Assembly: GCF_000247695.1 (NCBI RefSeq)
Contig: NW_004624805.1
Location: 5,068,397 to 5,132,396 of the forward strand
DNA length: 64,000 nt
Source of the DNA: Heterocephalus glaber
Taxonomy: Eukaryota; Chordata; Mammalia; Rodentia; Bathyergidae
Reading direction: 5' to 3'
The notes beneath the pieces are model-generated. The model was not told the DNA's origin and did no database searches. It was given only the letters and a program-made list of their open reading frames with translations. Shown here piece after piece: positions 21,963-33,589 of this stretch (its first letter is position 1; each line of letters begins with the position of its first letter). Both the position numbers and the translations under genes were made by a program.

Positions 21963-23035
21963 TTGAGCCCATCTTGTTGGTAACAGTTACAAAGTCAGGA
22001 GTGAAAAGAGAACATCCGCACGTGCATGTGTTTTGATGAGTCTTGCTTGCTGTTTGAGTCTGTTAGAATGGGTTGCTCCCTCAAGTGACCGCTGGCCAGT
22101 GAGACAGAGAAGAGGGAAGATGGGGCTTTAACAGCACAGGTGTGCTGCTTTCCACCTGTGAGCCAAGGGGGCTTTGCTTTTATCACAGACCTCCCCTCCT
22201 GGTCCTAGGACCCTGCCTGCCATGTGAGCTGGTGGCGTTGGCAGATCTGGGCAGGGTGAGCAGAGAGGAAGTCTGCAGCCACCTGTTTCCTCCAGCCCGC
22301 TCTAGCCTGCTTGCGGTTCCTTTTTATGGTCACCAGAGAAAGAAAAGTGGAACCAATGTCTATTAAAAATGAAACCAACTGTAAGTTGTAGCAGATGCCT
22401 AGGGCGATTCTAATAAAATCAAGCCGTGGTAAAGTGGGGGTGTTTGGCAGTGAATTTTCCAGCCACCCCGCCCTCTTAGCTGAATGACTTGCTCACCTGT
22501 CTGTGCCCCTCTCGGGTTCTGTCTGTCCCTGGAAAGAGCTCATGAATGTCTTCCAGCTGCCCTTTCACACTTGACTGTCTGTGGGGCAGACATTCTGTCC
22601 TCCCCACTCTGCCTCGTTCTGGGAGCCTGAGTGTGGGCTGGGAAAATGGAGTGTGCTGTGGAAGTCAGACTTCTGTCCCTCTCCTGGGGGTCTGAGAGCT
22701 GCAGGGTGATGGTGGTGATGGCAGTGATAATGATGATGAGGAGGAGGAGGAGGAGGAGGAACCCCAGTACAGATGGACACAGAAATGTGTGTGGAGGAAA
22801 AGCTACAGGTAGTTTGCTGGTGTTTGTGTTTCTTGAATTACTAGATTTAAGACCTGACTTGCAATACTCAGTTTCATTGTCATACTCTATATATTTCAGG
22901 CCAAATTTTGCCATCTTTTGCTTGAAAAAAGGTGTTAAGCATATATTCGCAGAGTTTGGAGAGAAGGATCCCAGGCCTGCCAGCCTGAGTCAGATTCTCT
23001 GGACTTCTGAGGTCTGAGATCCTTGGGCCTTTTTT
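21963..23035. other. unique DNA with TGATGG/GGA microsatellite
   Basis: No exon. The simple repeat at 22706-22761 creates His- and Arg-run frames that are not genes. Confidence 0.4.
22706..22761 (+). repeat. (TGATGG)/(GATGAT)/(GGA) compound microsatellite
   Basis: Units shift from GGTGATGGTGG to GATAATGATGATGA and then to about eight GGA units. Confidence 0.9.
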
Positions 23036-23200
23036 TAGTGGTTGTCAGACTTATCCTGCAGTGGAGTCAGCTGCAGGGCTTGCTAAAACATGAATTGCAA
23101 ATCAAATCATCAATCCCAGAGTCGCATGGAACTTGAGGATCTGCAATCTAACTCAATCCTAGGTGATGCTGCAGGGGTGAGGCCCGCTTGTTCAGAACTT
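23036..23200 (+). mobile_element. MER5-type hAT-Charlie MITE
   Basis: It starts AGTGGTTGTCAGAC, then has GAGTCAGCTGCAGGGCTTGC and TAAAACATGAATTGC, a central CAGAGTCGC-like part and the right half AGGTGATGCTGCAGGGG. This fits the ancient eutherian MER5A layout. The right terminal repeat is decayed. Confidence 0.65.
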
Positions 23201-24385
23201 TTCTTGCTGCTGGTTCATGACAAAAGTTTCATTGGTGTGCTTTGGATTTCAGAAATCCAGCTGTATTAAATGGAGAGATTATCCATTTTTCTTTGACATG
23301 ACATCTTTTCTATTTTCTAATGATATCTGGTGGTAAAATAGCCTTCTTTTCATGAAATGATGGTGATACTATGCTTGTTTGGGTGTACTGACTTAAAATT
23401 TTAGAGTTGGCAGCTCTAATCTGACATTGGGAAAGTTTTATGGCTTTCTGAAATCTAGAAGCCTAACAATCATGATCTAGTAAATATGTAGTTTAGTTCT
23501 TTAAAATGCTCTTCCTTTAAACAAGAGATGGGGGAGTGGAGTCCGTGCAAGGGGGGATGTTGCTTATTAGTTCGGCTGAGTCTTAGCTGGTTTATGTTTT
23601 GAGGGCAGTTGTGGCAAACTTCTGTTTTGTCAAACCTGCGTGTCTTGCAGTGAACTCACAGTACAAAGAGGAGAGCAGCCCGTGTGCAGCAGGTACATCG
23701 GTTGAGGTGTTTTATCTCTGAAATGATCTTTCTTCGCTGTGGTTTTAGCAATAGCTAGAGAGGGGTTGGCCATGAGGATCCTGGCTAATTTTTTGATCTG
23801 ATGTGTTATCTCCTGTGCCTCACTGTTTCATGTTCAGTGGGAGAGAGATGTTTTGTACAAACATTTTGGATTTTTTAAAGCTTTTTACAATTTTCTCAAG
23901 CCTTGGTCTTGGAGTAAATATAATACTAATGCCCACTCGTAGGGACATCTTTGGAAGTGTTCTGATGAGCTTTCATCATTGTTTTGGAAAAATTTAGGCC
24001 AAGTGTTGAAAACGTAGCAGCTACTCCTGATTAATTTGCATTTGGATAGTTTCCTTGAAAAATCCTCTTAGCGTCCCAGCTTTGTGCCTTGATGAGGTGG
24101 ATGATTGTCTTAATTCTCTGTTTGGCTTTGCCTGTGTTGACATAGTTTTACTTGAGGTTGTTTAGAGCTTGCCTGATGGCCAAATTCACTTTGAATTAAG
24201 GAAGTAAATGAAAGAGAGGCAGTTTCTCCTTTGTGTTCCAAAGGTTCCATTGAACATTCACTTGGAACGTCTGTAGAGGAGAAATCTAGTTAACCCTCTT
24301 TGATTTTCTTTATGAATCTGTTCTGTGTTGTAGCTTGATTCTGCTGCTCTCCTCATGTTTACAGACCCGGCCCCCATTGTGTTTT
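23201..24385. other. unique DNA, no gene seen
   Basis: AT-rich with no recognised repeat or exon. Confidence 0.4.
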
Positions 24386-24466
24386 GTGGTGCTGGGGATG
24401 GAACCCGGAGCCTCACACATGCTTGGCAAGTGCTGTCTCTGCCACCTCGCTGTGCTTCCAGCCCCT
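24386..24466 (-). mobile_element. ID-like SINE, minus strand (old)
   Basis: It contains GTGGTGCTGGGGATGGAACC, CACACATGCTTGGCAAGTGC and a degenerate end CTGTGCTTCCAGCCCCTGC. Confidence 0.75.
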
Positions 24467-24517
24467 GCATCCCTTTCCCTTTATCTGCACGTGTCCCGTC
24501 CTCACAGTGAAGGCTGC

Positions 24518-24874
24518 TGCTATAGTTTGAATCTTAACAGTACCCGAAGACACACCTCAGAGGCCACGTGTTAAAGGCTGGATTTCCAGCTTGACCCTAT
24601 GGGAGGTGGGGGAGACTGTGGGTGCTGGGGCCACGGGAGGGTCCCGCCACCCCGGCCCCGTGCTCCTTTTCTCTTTTGCTTCCTGGCATTGAAGGGAACA
24701 GTTTGCTCTTTTACAGCGTCCCTGCCGTAATGTGCTGCCTCGCCGCAGGCCTCCAAGCAACAGGGCCAACCAGCCACAGAGGGAAACCTCCAGCACTGGC
24801 CGGAATAACCTTTCTCGTCTTTGTTAATTGATTACCTTACGCGTTTGTTACAGAACGAAAAGCTGACTGACACA
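24518..24874 (+). mobile_element. solo LTR, MaLR/ERVL-like
   Basis: It starts TGCTATAGTTTGAATCTTAA and ends AAAGCTGACTGACACA, the start and end of MaLR-type LTRs. The body has GGGAGGTGGGGGAGACTG, a C-rich block with TTTTGCTTCCTGGCATTG, a CTGCCTCGCCGCAGGCC block and an AATAACC in place of the poly-A signal. No internal region is present and the flanks give no clear 5-bp duplication. Confidence 0.75.
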
Positions 24875-26214
24875 AACACCTTTCTTAGTAGATTAACTTC
24901 TTTCTTGAAGATTGGTGCTTTTCTAGTCATTAATATTACTAGAAATGTGTATAATTTTTCTTTCCAAGACAAAAGTTATATAGTACATCACTTAGGCATT
25001 TCCTTTATCTTGGAGTATATGGTGGTGTCTCTGTCTTCTAAACATTGTTTCTTCCATGTGTTGCATGTCCTTGGCTATTTTCCAGAGTTTTACTTCTATA
25101 CATTTTGTGTCATTAACCTAGTTATTTCCAAGGAGTCCCTCCCTATTTGAAACAGAGTAAAATCATGCTTATTTTGTCTCCTTTAAAAAGATAGGCATTT
25201 GACCAAGGGACAAATTATTTATAAAAATGCAATTGTAGCTGCTCTTATGCTAAGACTTGTGCAATATAATATAGCACAATAAAAGACAATATTTACCATT
25301 CATTTTTTTTGATATTATCTTTGTGGTTTCTTAGGTTCCAGATCATTTTCCCTTAGGAAAATTCAGGGAAAGTCCCTGTGAAAGGGCTGGTCCCCTTGAA
25401 AAGATCAGTATTAACTCTGTGAAGGGAGAGGGCTCTGGAAATGTCAATTCAGATGGAAACGTTTAGTTTGGATTTAACTTTTGTGGAATTATTCATGTAA
25501 TAGCATTTGCGTTTGCTGAGATTTTGTATTATTAATAGAATAGACATATCAGCATTTTGTTGGTACGTAAGACTTGGCTTTGTTTTCCTCCCTGTCTTGA
25601 TTGCTGGGTGCACATAAAACCGAGAGAAGGGAAAAGTGTAGCTGGAGGAGAAAGGGGGTGGGAAGACTCAGGGGCCCATCCCCGTTTCTGCTCAGCTCTG
25701 CTCTGTTCACTTATGCGCTGTCTGAATGGGCCGTGGTGACAGGAATCCGGGACGCCTCGAGCTGGTGTGGGCTGGAGACACAGGATGTGTGCTGGGGGTT
25801 CAGACAGAGGGGAAGTGGTGTGGGGCGCAGAGTGGAGCTGGGGAAAGGAGGGACCTTGCTGGGGATCATCGGAGGGGAGGCTCTGACTGGTTGTGGGCAG
25901 TGGAGAGAACTAAATGTTTGCCACACAGAGTTGGTTTTTTCTAGACTGAGTGAAGTGCTGTGGATCTGCTGCCCTTGAAAGCTTGTTCCTTTGCTTTCCT
26001 GGTTTCCTTACAGGTTCAGGGCACCCTGCCCAGCCTTCTCCATAGCCTGCAGGTGTCCTGGATGTGCCCCCGACATGAAGCTGCCTCACACTCGTCTGAG
26101 TGGTTTGGTGGTGGACTCCCTAAAAGCCTTCCAGTGCTAAGGCTGCCGTGGGCGTAGAGGCTGGTGGTCTTCGTGCCAGGGTCTCCGGGGCTCTGGAGCC
26201 CACATACTTTGTGT
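24875..26214. other. unique DNA, no gene seen
   Basis: The left half is AT-rich and the right half GC-richer. No repeat or exon was recognised. Confidence 0.4.
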
Positions 26215-26355
26215 CTGAGGCTCTGTTTAGCTGTACGACCATGGACAGCCTTGAAGACCCTTTCCTCATCTGTCCAGGGGGACAGGAACAGTGCCTCTCC
26301 TGGAGCAGGCTGTGGACAGGTCTTACACAGTGCCTGGCAAGGACGTAGGTTTCCA
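26215..26355 (+). mobile_element. MIR SINE (ancient)
   Basis: The pattern GAGGCTCTGTTTAGCTGTAC ... CCTTTCCTCATCTGTCCAGG ... ACACAGTGCCTGGCAAGG follows the MIR body and core. It is diverged. Confidence 0.55.
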
Positions 26356-27229
26356 AATCATGAGCTGTTAATATTACGGTAGTCATTACTATTGCTTCAA
26401 CTTGGGATGTGCCACACGAGCTTCTGAATTTTCCTCTGTTTTGTGTGTATATGATAGAGGAGGGGAGAGAGAGAGGGAAGGAGAAAGAGAGAGAGAGAAG
26501 TGGACAGCACAACCAGTATGTGGACTGTCGGGGTTGTTTGGGGAGAATTTCAGTGTCATGTCTTTGAAGAGAGCCAGGAATTTTGGGGTGCTACAGTGCC
26601 AGAGAAAACAGGTCCCAGAGAAAGAAAACAGAGGTAGGATCCGTTGTGGAGCAGGAGCTGGGGTCGAGTGTTTAGGGTGGCCTTCTGCCAGGCCGCTGCC
26701 CGTGGCTCCACTCTGGCTGAGGAGCAGGGGCCAGGAAGGCCTGGCCGGGCTGTTAGCCTGGATTAGCCACAGTGGGTTCCCAGCCTCCCTGTGCTTTCTG
26801 TGCCCCCTTCCTCCCTAAGAGATGAGGGCCACTCTGACAGCGAGGAGCACAGAGGCCCCTGAGGTGGAGGCTGTATGTTGATGTGAAGACGAGAGGGACA
26901 GTAGGCATCTGGATTTTCTTTCAGAGAAGGCCTGTAGCTGCCTGTGGGTCTTTCCAGGCCTCCTGACACGCCATGGGGGCCATGCCAGGCTGTGGAGCAG
27001 AGTGACCTTTAGAACAGTCCTTGCCCACAGGGAGCCCTCAGTCCAGCAGGCCAGGTGAGGCAGGGGACACATGGTCAGCAGAAGTGTGTGGCCGCAGCGT
27101 GGTAATAAGGACAAGAGGAAGACTGGATATTGACAGATGAAGAGGTGGAGCCGTTTATTACTAGAGAAGGACTTAGGTTAGTAACGGACTCGTCTTAGAT
27201 GATGGTTGTTCTTTTTGGCTCAGTTGCCC
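26356..27229. other. unique DNA with (GA)n tract
   Basis: A GA-rich microsatellite lies at 26456-26500. The rest is unique, with no exon. Confidence 0.4.
26456..26500 (+). repeat. (GA)n purine tract
   Basis: An imperfect GAGA run of about 45 bases. Confidence 0.9.
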
Positions 27230-27540
27230 TAAAATGAGTTGGTATCACAGACCAACTTCTTACACCTGCTTTGCCCCTGATATTTCCCTAATTAAAGGTG
27301 GATCGTGTCGTTGTTTGCACATACACTTCTTAACACATTCCTGCCAGCTTCATGCAGAGCTGCCTGGCAGTGAGACATGCAAATTACAGCTCCATTGTTA
27401 CCGTGTTAATAGCATCATACAATTTCATTGTTTGCTTGTGTTTTACTTATTTATCATTCTCCTGTCATTCAACATTTGCCTTGTGATTTATTATTATTTT
27501 ATTATGAGAAGTAACATGTGCGGTGAACACCCTTGTACCT
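27230..27540. promoter_or_regulatory. candidate conserved noncoding element with octamer
   Basis: This repeat-free block has the octamer ATGCAAAT at 27377-27384 followed by TACAGC, and several AT-rich homeodomain-like cores. The 102-codon frame across it (27234-27542) is Leu/Ile/Phe-rich from A/T content and has no domain. Whether it is conserved needs comparison with other mammals. Confidence 0.3.
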
Positions 27541-29859
27541 AGATTTCTGTCCGTCATCCTGATAACTTCTTGTGATAGATTTTGAGAAAAGGGATAAAGG
27601 TAAGAGGTATGCATATGTTTAAAGGGCTTTTAAGGGGCCATAATGAGCTTTCAGGAAGGTGCCTATCATTACTTTATATTCCTTCTGGTACTGCCATGTG
27701 TGAACCTCTCCATCCCGGCACCGCCTTGCCAATGAGCAGCACCACATGTTTAGTTTCCTAACATTATTGCACCAAGTGGAGCCTTTTACAGTGATTGAAA
27801 TGATACAAGGTAGTACTGGAAAACACTTGGTTGTCCAGTTGAGGAAAGACCCCAGTTATTTCATTTGTGCGGAAATTTCAGAGCCCTGTGTGGTGGGATG
27901 TGGACAGTGCTGAGGAGGGACCCACAGAATTACCAGAGTTTCCTGATTACCTGAACTTCTCAGTCTCTTTTTGACCTAAGATGTGGAAAGGTACCTGAGA
28001 GGTCTCCCATTTGAAACTTCATGTCGGATAGATAGCAATTGCCCTGCCTTGTTAAAATCCAGGGACAGGAGATTTTATAACCTTTAATGATTTTGCCTTG
28101 TGTTGTTTTTGTGTTTTGAATAAGCAAAAGACAAAATTGAAAACACCAAACCCAATAAGGTAAGGTTGGTAACCTAGGGTCACTTTATTGGAAGGTCCAA
28201 GAATAGAACTGGGTTATCCCAACACCTACTGACTTTGGGCGGTAACATTTTCCAGTGTTGGGGAGCAACATTTTCCAAGTTACTGTGAAAATGGGAAAAT
28301 CCACTATATCACCAGGGCCAAATCCTGTTTCCTGACTTTTCCACAGCCTTTATGGATAACACGCAGGGCACACTTTGGTGGTGAGTCAGATCCCTGGTTT
28401 TCCTAGTGCGTAAAGCATTACACAAACAGCAGGCTCCCCACTGGGCCTCTGTGGATTCCGAATGAAGCCAGAAAGTGATTCAGTCCTAGATCAAAAGAGA
28501 AAACATGCACACACCAAAAAGCAAAAATAGAATTCCTATTATCTCCTAGTTGCAGAAAACACTGAGACTGGAAAAACTTGGTTTTTCAGCTTGCTTGGAA
28601 TTTCACTGTGTATATTGGTTTTTCTTACCAAGCTTTCTTCTCTGCATAAATGGTGGCCACCGTAGCTGTTCCACCGGGAATGTGACCTGGATGAGTATTG
28701 CTTTCATGGGGACGGCAGTAGCGAAATTGGGTTTTAAAATTTGTAGTAGACAGTGAAAAATCGGAGGGACCATTTTTTCCCCCCAGCCTTAGTGAAAAGT
28801 CCCAACTGTGTGTCTTTTGAAAAAGCATAGCATTTTAGTGATAGAAGTATTGGAAGTATGGCATAATGGTCCTTTTCATACTTCCCGTAGATGGCTCACT
28901 TCAAAGGAACACACATGGTGTATGAGTTATAATGCTTGTTCCCCTAACCCCACGGTATTTTGTGAGTTACAGTATTTGTCTTCCTAACTCTAAGGCATTG
29001 CTGGAAGTGAATTTTCTGGATCAGTAAAGTCTTGAGGTGACTGAGACTTACTAATTTAATTAACCCTTTTAGTCGTGTGGGACTTTCGGGTAGAAACTGT
29101 AATCAAGTGTGCTCTTCTGTTGGGGTGGCCTAGAAAGCGCACCATCTCAGACCGCTTGGTGTTTCTGGCTGTTGCTGGCAGACTCCATCTTCCAAAGGGG
29201 TGTCGTGTCACTGTGAAGACAGAAGTTTCAGGAGAAAGCCAAGCGCGTACGTCGGCACCATTGTGCAGATGCCAGCTTACCAGCCTGAGGATGGCTGCAC
29301 TTGTCTCCTGAAAAGGCTCGGGGGGCTCACACTGGTGTGGGGAGAGATCACTGAGGAAAGACAGGCTCCTCCTGGCACCACACAGGCCCATGAGCTCGCT
29401 TTCCACTTTCATCCCAGCAAGGGACGCACTGCCCCCTGGTTTGAGTGGCCCTCTTGGGTCCCACAGAATATATTCTATCAGGTTGGAGGACCCAGGGGAG
29501 GCTCAGCCTGGGTGGAGCCCACCTCCAGAATCCGAAAAGACGTCTGTGACAGGCAGGGGCTGTGGAAGAACTTTCTCTCAGGCGTGAATCAGCCTGCGCT
29601 TTGCACTGAGAGGAGAATCCTGGTCCCAAGCTTCCGGCTCCTAGGACTAATGCTGAGGGTCAGAGCATTTGTGGGCAGAGCAGGTGTGGGGTGCATTTCA
29701 TCGTTAGCTCATGGAGCACGGAGCCCAGGCGTCTCCTGGTGAGGTGGGACCAAGTACAGCCAGGATGGTCACAGCACGGCCTCCACCTCAGCTGCACTGC
29801 TGCCCGTGACCCGGAGCCCTTGTTTACGCCAAGCCATTTTCCCTGCACTGACTTTGTGT
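27541..29859. other. unique DNA, no supported gene
   Basis: No repeat was recognised over more than 2 kb. Frames at 29056-29742 on both strands overlap each other and have no domain. Confidence 0.4.
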
Positions 29860-29931
29860 GTGAGTGCTGGGGATTGAGCCCAGGCTCTCAGGCCGGCTAA
29901 GCACATACTCTACCCCTGAGCTCTACCCCAG
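29860..29931 (-). mobile_element. ID-like SINE, minus strand (old)
   Basis: It contains GAGTGCTGGGGATTGAGCCC, GGCCGGCTAAGCACATACTC and CCTGAGCTCTACCCCAGG. Confidence 0.75.
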
Positions 29932-30059
29932 GTTCCTGGGCTCTCTCTGGTCATTTCCTGTCCCCTCAAGGCCAGGCATTGAGGAACAATTTTTCACTGC
30001 TATATGGTCTTTATACTCTGAAAATCCGTTCTCTGTCTCTCTCTTGCTGTCTTTCTACA

Positions 30060-30368
30060 GTAGTGGGGATTGAACCCAGGGCCTTTGGACTGAGCTACAT
30101 CTGCAGTCCTTTGGTTTTATTTTTCATTTTGAGACAGGGTCTTGTTAAATTACTAAGTTGCGGCCCAGGGATTTAGCTCAGTGGTTTTGTCGCCTGCTGT
30201 GCAAGTGCAAGGACCCAAGTTCGATCCCCGGTACCAAAAAAAAAAATCCCAAAAAACCAAAAAACAACAACAAAATTACTAAGTTGCCCAGGCTGGGCTC
30301 CAACTTGTGATAGTCTTTCTTCAGCCTCCCATAGTGCTGGGATGACAGACGTGCACCACCACACCAAC
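30060..30368 (-). mobile_element. B1-dID SINE, minus strand, split by a younger ID
   Basis: The ID half (GGGGATTGAACCCAGGGCC) and the start of B1 (TTTTGAGACAGGGTCTTG) lie left of an inserted ID. The rest of B1 (GTTGCCCAGGCTGGGCTCC, TTCAGCCTCCCATAGTGC) continues to 30368. Confidence 0.9.
30163..30270 (+). mobile_element. young ID SINE inserted in B1-dID
   Basis: It contains CCCAGGGATTTAGCTCAGTG, GTCGCCTGCTGTGCAAGTGC, AAGTTCGATCCCCGGTACC and a long A-rich tail. The B1 sequence AAATTACTAAGTTGC is duplicated on both sides, a clean target duplication. Confidence 0.96.
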
Positions 30369-31505
30369 AATTCTGTCATTGGCTCAGCTGCCAACATGTA
30401 CTGGGGGCTGCCTGTTAGCCTGAGGATGATGATGGATTTTAGGTGTGTGTAACAGGAGGGATGGGGCTTGGAGCCCTGCCTTCTCCGGTTATTCTTGATT
30501 TTCAGTGTGTGTTTACACAGGGTAATTACACAAGGAGTGAAAAATTGCTCAGGAACTCTGATTGAAGATGCCCTATGTCCACAAGTGTTACCACATAATG
30601 ACAGGTATGGCGAGGGGATGCAGGTCCCTGGTTGTGAATAACTGCTGGATCGCAGGCTCCGGCATGCTGCTGCAGCACTCAGCAAAAACGGAGAGAAGCT
30701 TAGAGCTTCCCCTCCTCCTCCAGGCCTTACAGGTAAACAGAGTAGTATTCTGCCTCATGGAAGTATCTCACCAGGGTGAGTCTTGCTAGAAAATATGTGG
30801 GAGATGCAGTGGGGTTTGTTTGTAAAAATGGACATGATATTTGTTGCGGGAGGGGTTGGGTATGCACATGAACTTGTGTTTACATCTGCAAAGCACAGGA
30901 GGTTTTTCAGCCACAGAATAATAATGGAGGGAAGGAGGATGCCTTTATTGCTTCTCCATACTCTTAGAACTTGAGGGCTTTCTTCTTGTACTGTCCGAGC
31001 AGCTAATCTGATATCATGAGTGACCACGAACTGCATCATAAGGAAAAGCGCTTTCAATTGTACCCTAGACAAATACCTTCTGTGCCTCTGCAGGCTGGGA
31101 GTTAGGGCTGAGAATGCAGAATATCCGGGCTCTGACCTCTTGTCTGCCTGGAAGTGTCGGTAGTGGGCTGGACTCCATAGCCCGAATATCTCAGCTTGGA
31201 AATGAGTAACATTTCCCTTCGGGGTTGTTCAGACTGCTGTGAACACTTTAGTTTATCTAATTAGGTTATCTTGAGTTTGGTTTCTGTGGTGCTGAAGTCC
31301 AGGAAAAGCCCCCAGTGGTGGGTATTTGAGATTAGTGGAGCCTTTTGCCAGTGCTCAGATGATTCGTTTCGTCTCCATTCAGATGTGTCCAGTAACATCC
31401 CTTGCAGTGTCCTGATTGTCCTAATTAGTTCTGTCCAGGCTACCCGAATGTCCTCATCTCTATACTGGAGGCCTACACTTGACCTCTCATCTCAACCGCA
31501 GCCTT
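30369..31505. other. unique DNA, no gene seen
   Basis: No exon or repeat was recognised. Confidence 0.4.
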
Positions 31506-31506
31506 A

Positions 31507-31972
31507 GGCATCCCCTGTCCTGTGCCCTGCAGCCCTAGGCATCCCCTGTCCTGTGCACTGCAGGCTCAGGCATCCCCTGTCCTGTGCACTGCAGGCTCAG
31601 GCATCCCCTGTCCTGTGCACTNNNNNNNNNNNNNNNNNNNNNNNNNNNNNNNNNNNNNNNNNNNNNNNNNNNNNNNNNNNNNNNNNNNNNNNNNNNNNNN
31701 NNNNNNNNNNNNNNNNNNNNNNNNNNNNNNNNNNNNNNNNNNNNNNNNNNNNNNNNNNNNNNNNNNNNNNNNNNNNNNNNNNNNNNNNNNNNNNNNNNNN
31801 NNNNNNNNNNNNNNNNNNNNNNNNNNNNNNNNNNNNNNNNNNNNNNNNNNNNNNNNNNNNNNNCCTGTCCTGTGCACTGCAGGCCTAGGCATCCCCTGTC
31901 CTGTGCACTGCAGGCTCAGGCATCCCCTGTCCTGTGCACTGCAGGCTCAGGCATCCCCTGTCCTCCTTACTG
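31507..31972 (+). repeat. 31-bp minisatellite interrupted by an assembly gap
   Basis: The 31-bp unit begins GGCATCCCCTGTCCTGTGC and ends ACTGCAGGCTCA. At least three units are visible left of the gap and three to four to the right, with small variants (CCCTA or CCTA for GCTCA at the unit junction). The unit gives open frames with no stops in several frames, which are repeat artefacts. Confidence 0.97.
31622..31863. other. assembly gap (242 N)
   Basis: A run of 242 unknown bases lies inside the minisatellite. The array length is therefore unknown. Confidence 1.
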
Positions 31973-32485
31973 CACTCAGAAGCCTGCCTGCTCTCTCTAG
32001 TACTGAACTCTGCACCCTGTGTGTTGTCTGCTGCAGTCACACTCATCCCCAGGGGTGGGTTATGCCCTTCAGTGCCAAAGTCTTGCTCTCTTTGCCTCTT
32101 AGCCCACCACTTCTCCATTCACTGTGCCTGTGCCCCCCGCCCGCCATGGAAACGGCTCTCTTCAGGGTCACCACTACCACCCAGTCCAAGGGGCGCTTTA
32201 GCTGCCATGCATAAGGCTAATTCCCACGCCCACGCCTCCTTGCTGCCCAGTAGCCCCTGCCCAGCTGCTCCCCGAACATCTCAGGGCCCAAGCCCAGTGT
32301 GTCTCAAAGGAGCCCTCCATCACCCCCACTCCCTAAACATGGCCACCACCCAAGTCCTCCATCTTGGATTGCCTCTGACCTTGTCCACTAGTTGCCCAAG
32401 TCCAACGGCCAATTAAAGCGTTGGCTCCTTGCTCTGCCTCCCATTTCTCCTTTTATTCTAATATTCAAGCCTGATTGGTTTAATT
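31973..32485. other. C-rich DNA, possibly old L2-like
   Basis: Pyrimidine-rich text such as CATCACCCCCACTCCCTAAA loosely resembles L2, but no firm match could be made. No exon was seen. Confidence 0.3.
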
Positions 32486-32950
32486 GCTGTTTCTTTTTTT
32501 ATTAGTACATGTTTTCTGTACTTAATGATTCCATTTCTCCCGGGGAGTTGATTCACGTACATACACGTCTTACACATCTTAGTTTTCATCCCTTTCCCTT
32601 CCCCTCCCTTTCTCTTCCTTCCATTTTTTGGTCTCTTTCTCTTTTGAAAGATCTACCTCCCTACTTCTTATTATCTATCTTTTTTATTCTTTATATTTTT
32701 GGCTTTCTCATGTAAGAGAAAGCATGCAGTATTTAAGCTTGTGTGTCTGATTTGTTTCACTTAACTTTATGGTCTCAAGATGCATTTATTTACCCACAAA
32801 TGACTGATGTTTATCCTTTTTTATGGCAAGGTAGTATTCCGCTGTGTATAAATCCCACATTTCTGTTCCTGTTCATCTGCTGATGGATGGATAGGCCACT
32901 TCCCAGATTCAGCTGTTATGAGTTGTGCCGCTGTAGCTGCCCTCGCCCCT
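32486..32950 (-). mobile_element. L1 3' end, minus strand
   Basis: The reverse complement of an L1 tail is visible: a pyrimidine-rich stretch at 32580-32700 that mirrors the purine-rich 3' UTR of the L1 at 39480-40130, then TTTGTTTCACTTAACTTTAT, AAGGTAGTATTCCGCTGTG and CATCTGCTGATGGATGG. Confidence 0.82.
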
Positions 32951-33019
32951 GTGCAATGCTCTCCCATAGTGAGCCCACATGGTTGCTGTCCTGCGTTTCT
33001 CCAGCAGCGCCTGCACCCG

Positions 33020-33175
33020 TCCTGCTTCCTTCTGTGTCAGCCCCTGTCTGATTTGCTCTCCACACTGAGCCCAGAGTGATGTTCTCAGCACACATCTGAT
33101 CACGTCCATCCTAGGCTCGTCAGAACCCATCAGAGAAATCCCACTTCCCGTGGTGTTCTATCCGCCTCTCCTGCC
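33020..33175 (+). mobile_element. L2 LINE 3' fragment
   Basis: The pattern CTCTCCACACTGAGCCCAGAG and CATCTGATCACGTCCATCC is typical of the ancient L2 3' end. Confidence 0.5.
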
Positions 33176-33287
33176 ATTCAGTCGGGTGACCATGTGTTGG
33201 GTTTGTCTGGGCCGGTCTTGGTTTGTGTCTGTTTTCACGGTGCGGATACTTCAGTCTTAAACGTGTCCTAGTTTGCACGATAACCTA

Positions 33288-33577
33288 CAGGTCGAGCATC
33301 CCTAATCTCAAGTGCTGCAAAATCCAAGACTTTCTGAGTGCCAGCATGACCTGCATGGGGAGAATTCCACACCTGACCTCATGTGACAGATTACAGTCAT
33401 AAAAAAGCTACTTTCAGGCTACTTGTGTAAGGTGTCCATGAGCATGAATGAATTTTGTGTTTAGACTTGGATCCCATTCTCAGGATGCCTCATGATGTGT
33501 ACGCAGATGTTTCACAGTCTGAAAAAAGCCCTGGATCCGAAACACTGCTGGTCCCAAGCCCTTCTGATAAGGGATGC
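33288..33577 (+). mobile_element. Tigger-type MITE (MER44/Tigger7-like), copy 1
   Basis: It starts CAGGTCGAGCATCCCTAATC and ends GATAAGGGATGCT, with the internal landmarks TCCACACCTGACCTCATGTG and TGTTTAGACTTGGATCCCAT. It is a nonautonomous TcMar-Tigger element of about 290 bp with no transposase frame. It splits L2-like DNA. The family name is from memory of the consensus. Confidence 0.75.
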
Positions 33578-33589
33578 TAAGTTTGGGTG

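Noticed and set aside
22565..22914. His- and Ile/Thr-rich frames
   Set aside because: They come from the TGATGG/GGA compound microsatellite.
31522..32214. Long frames of 230, 138 and 111 codons
   Set aside because: They are built from the 31-bp minisatellite and unknown bases.
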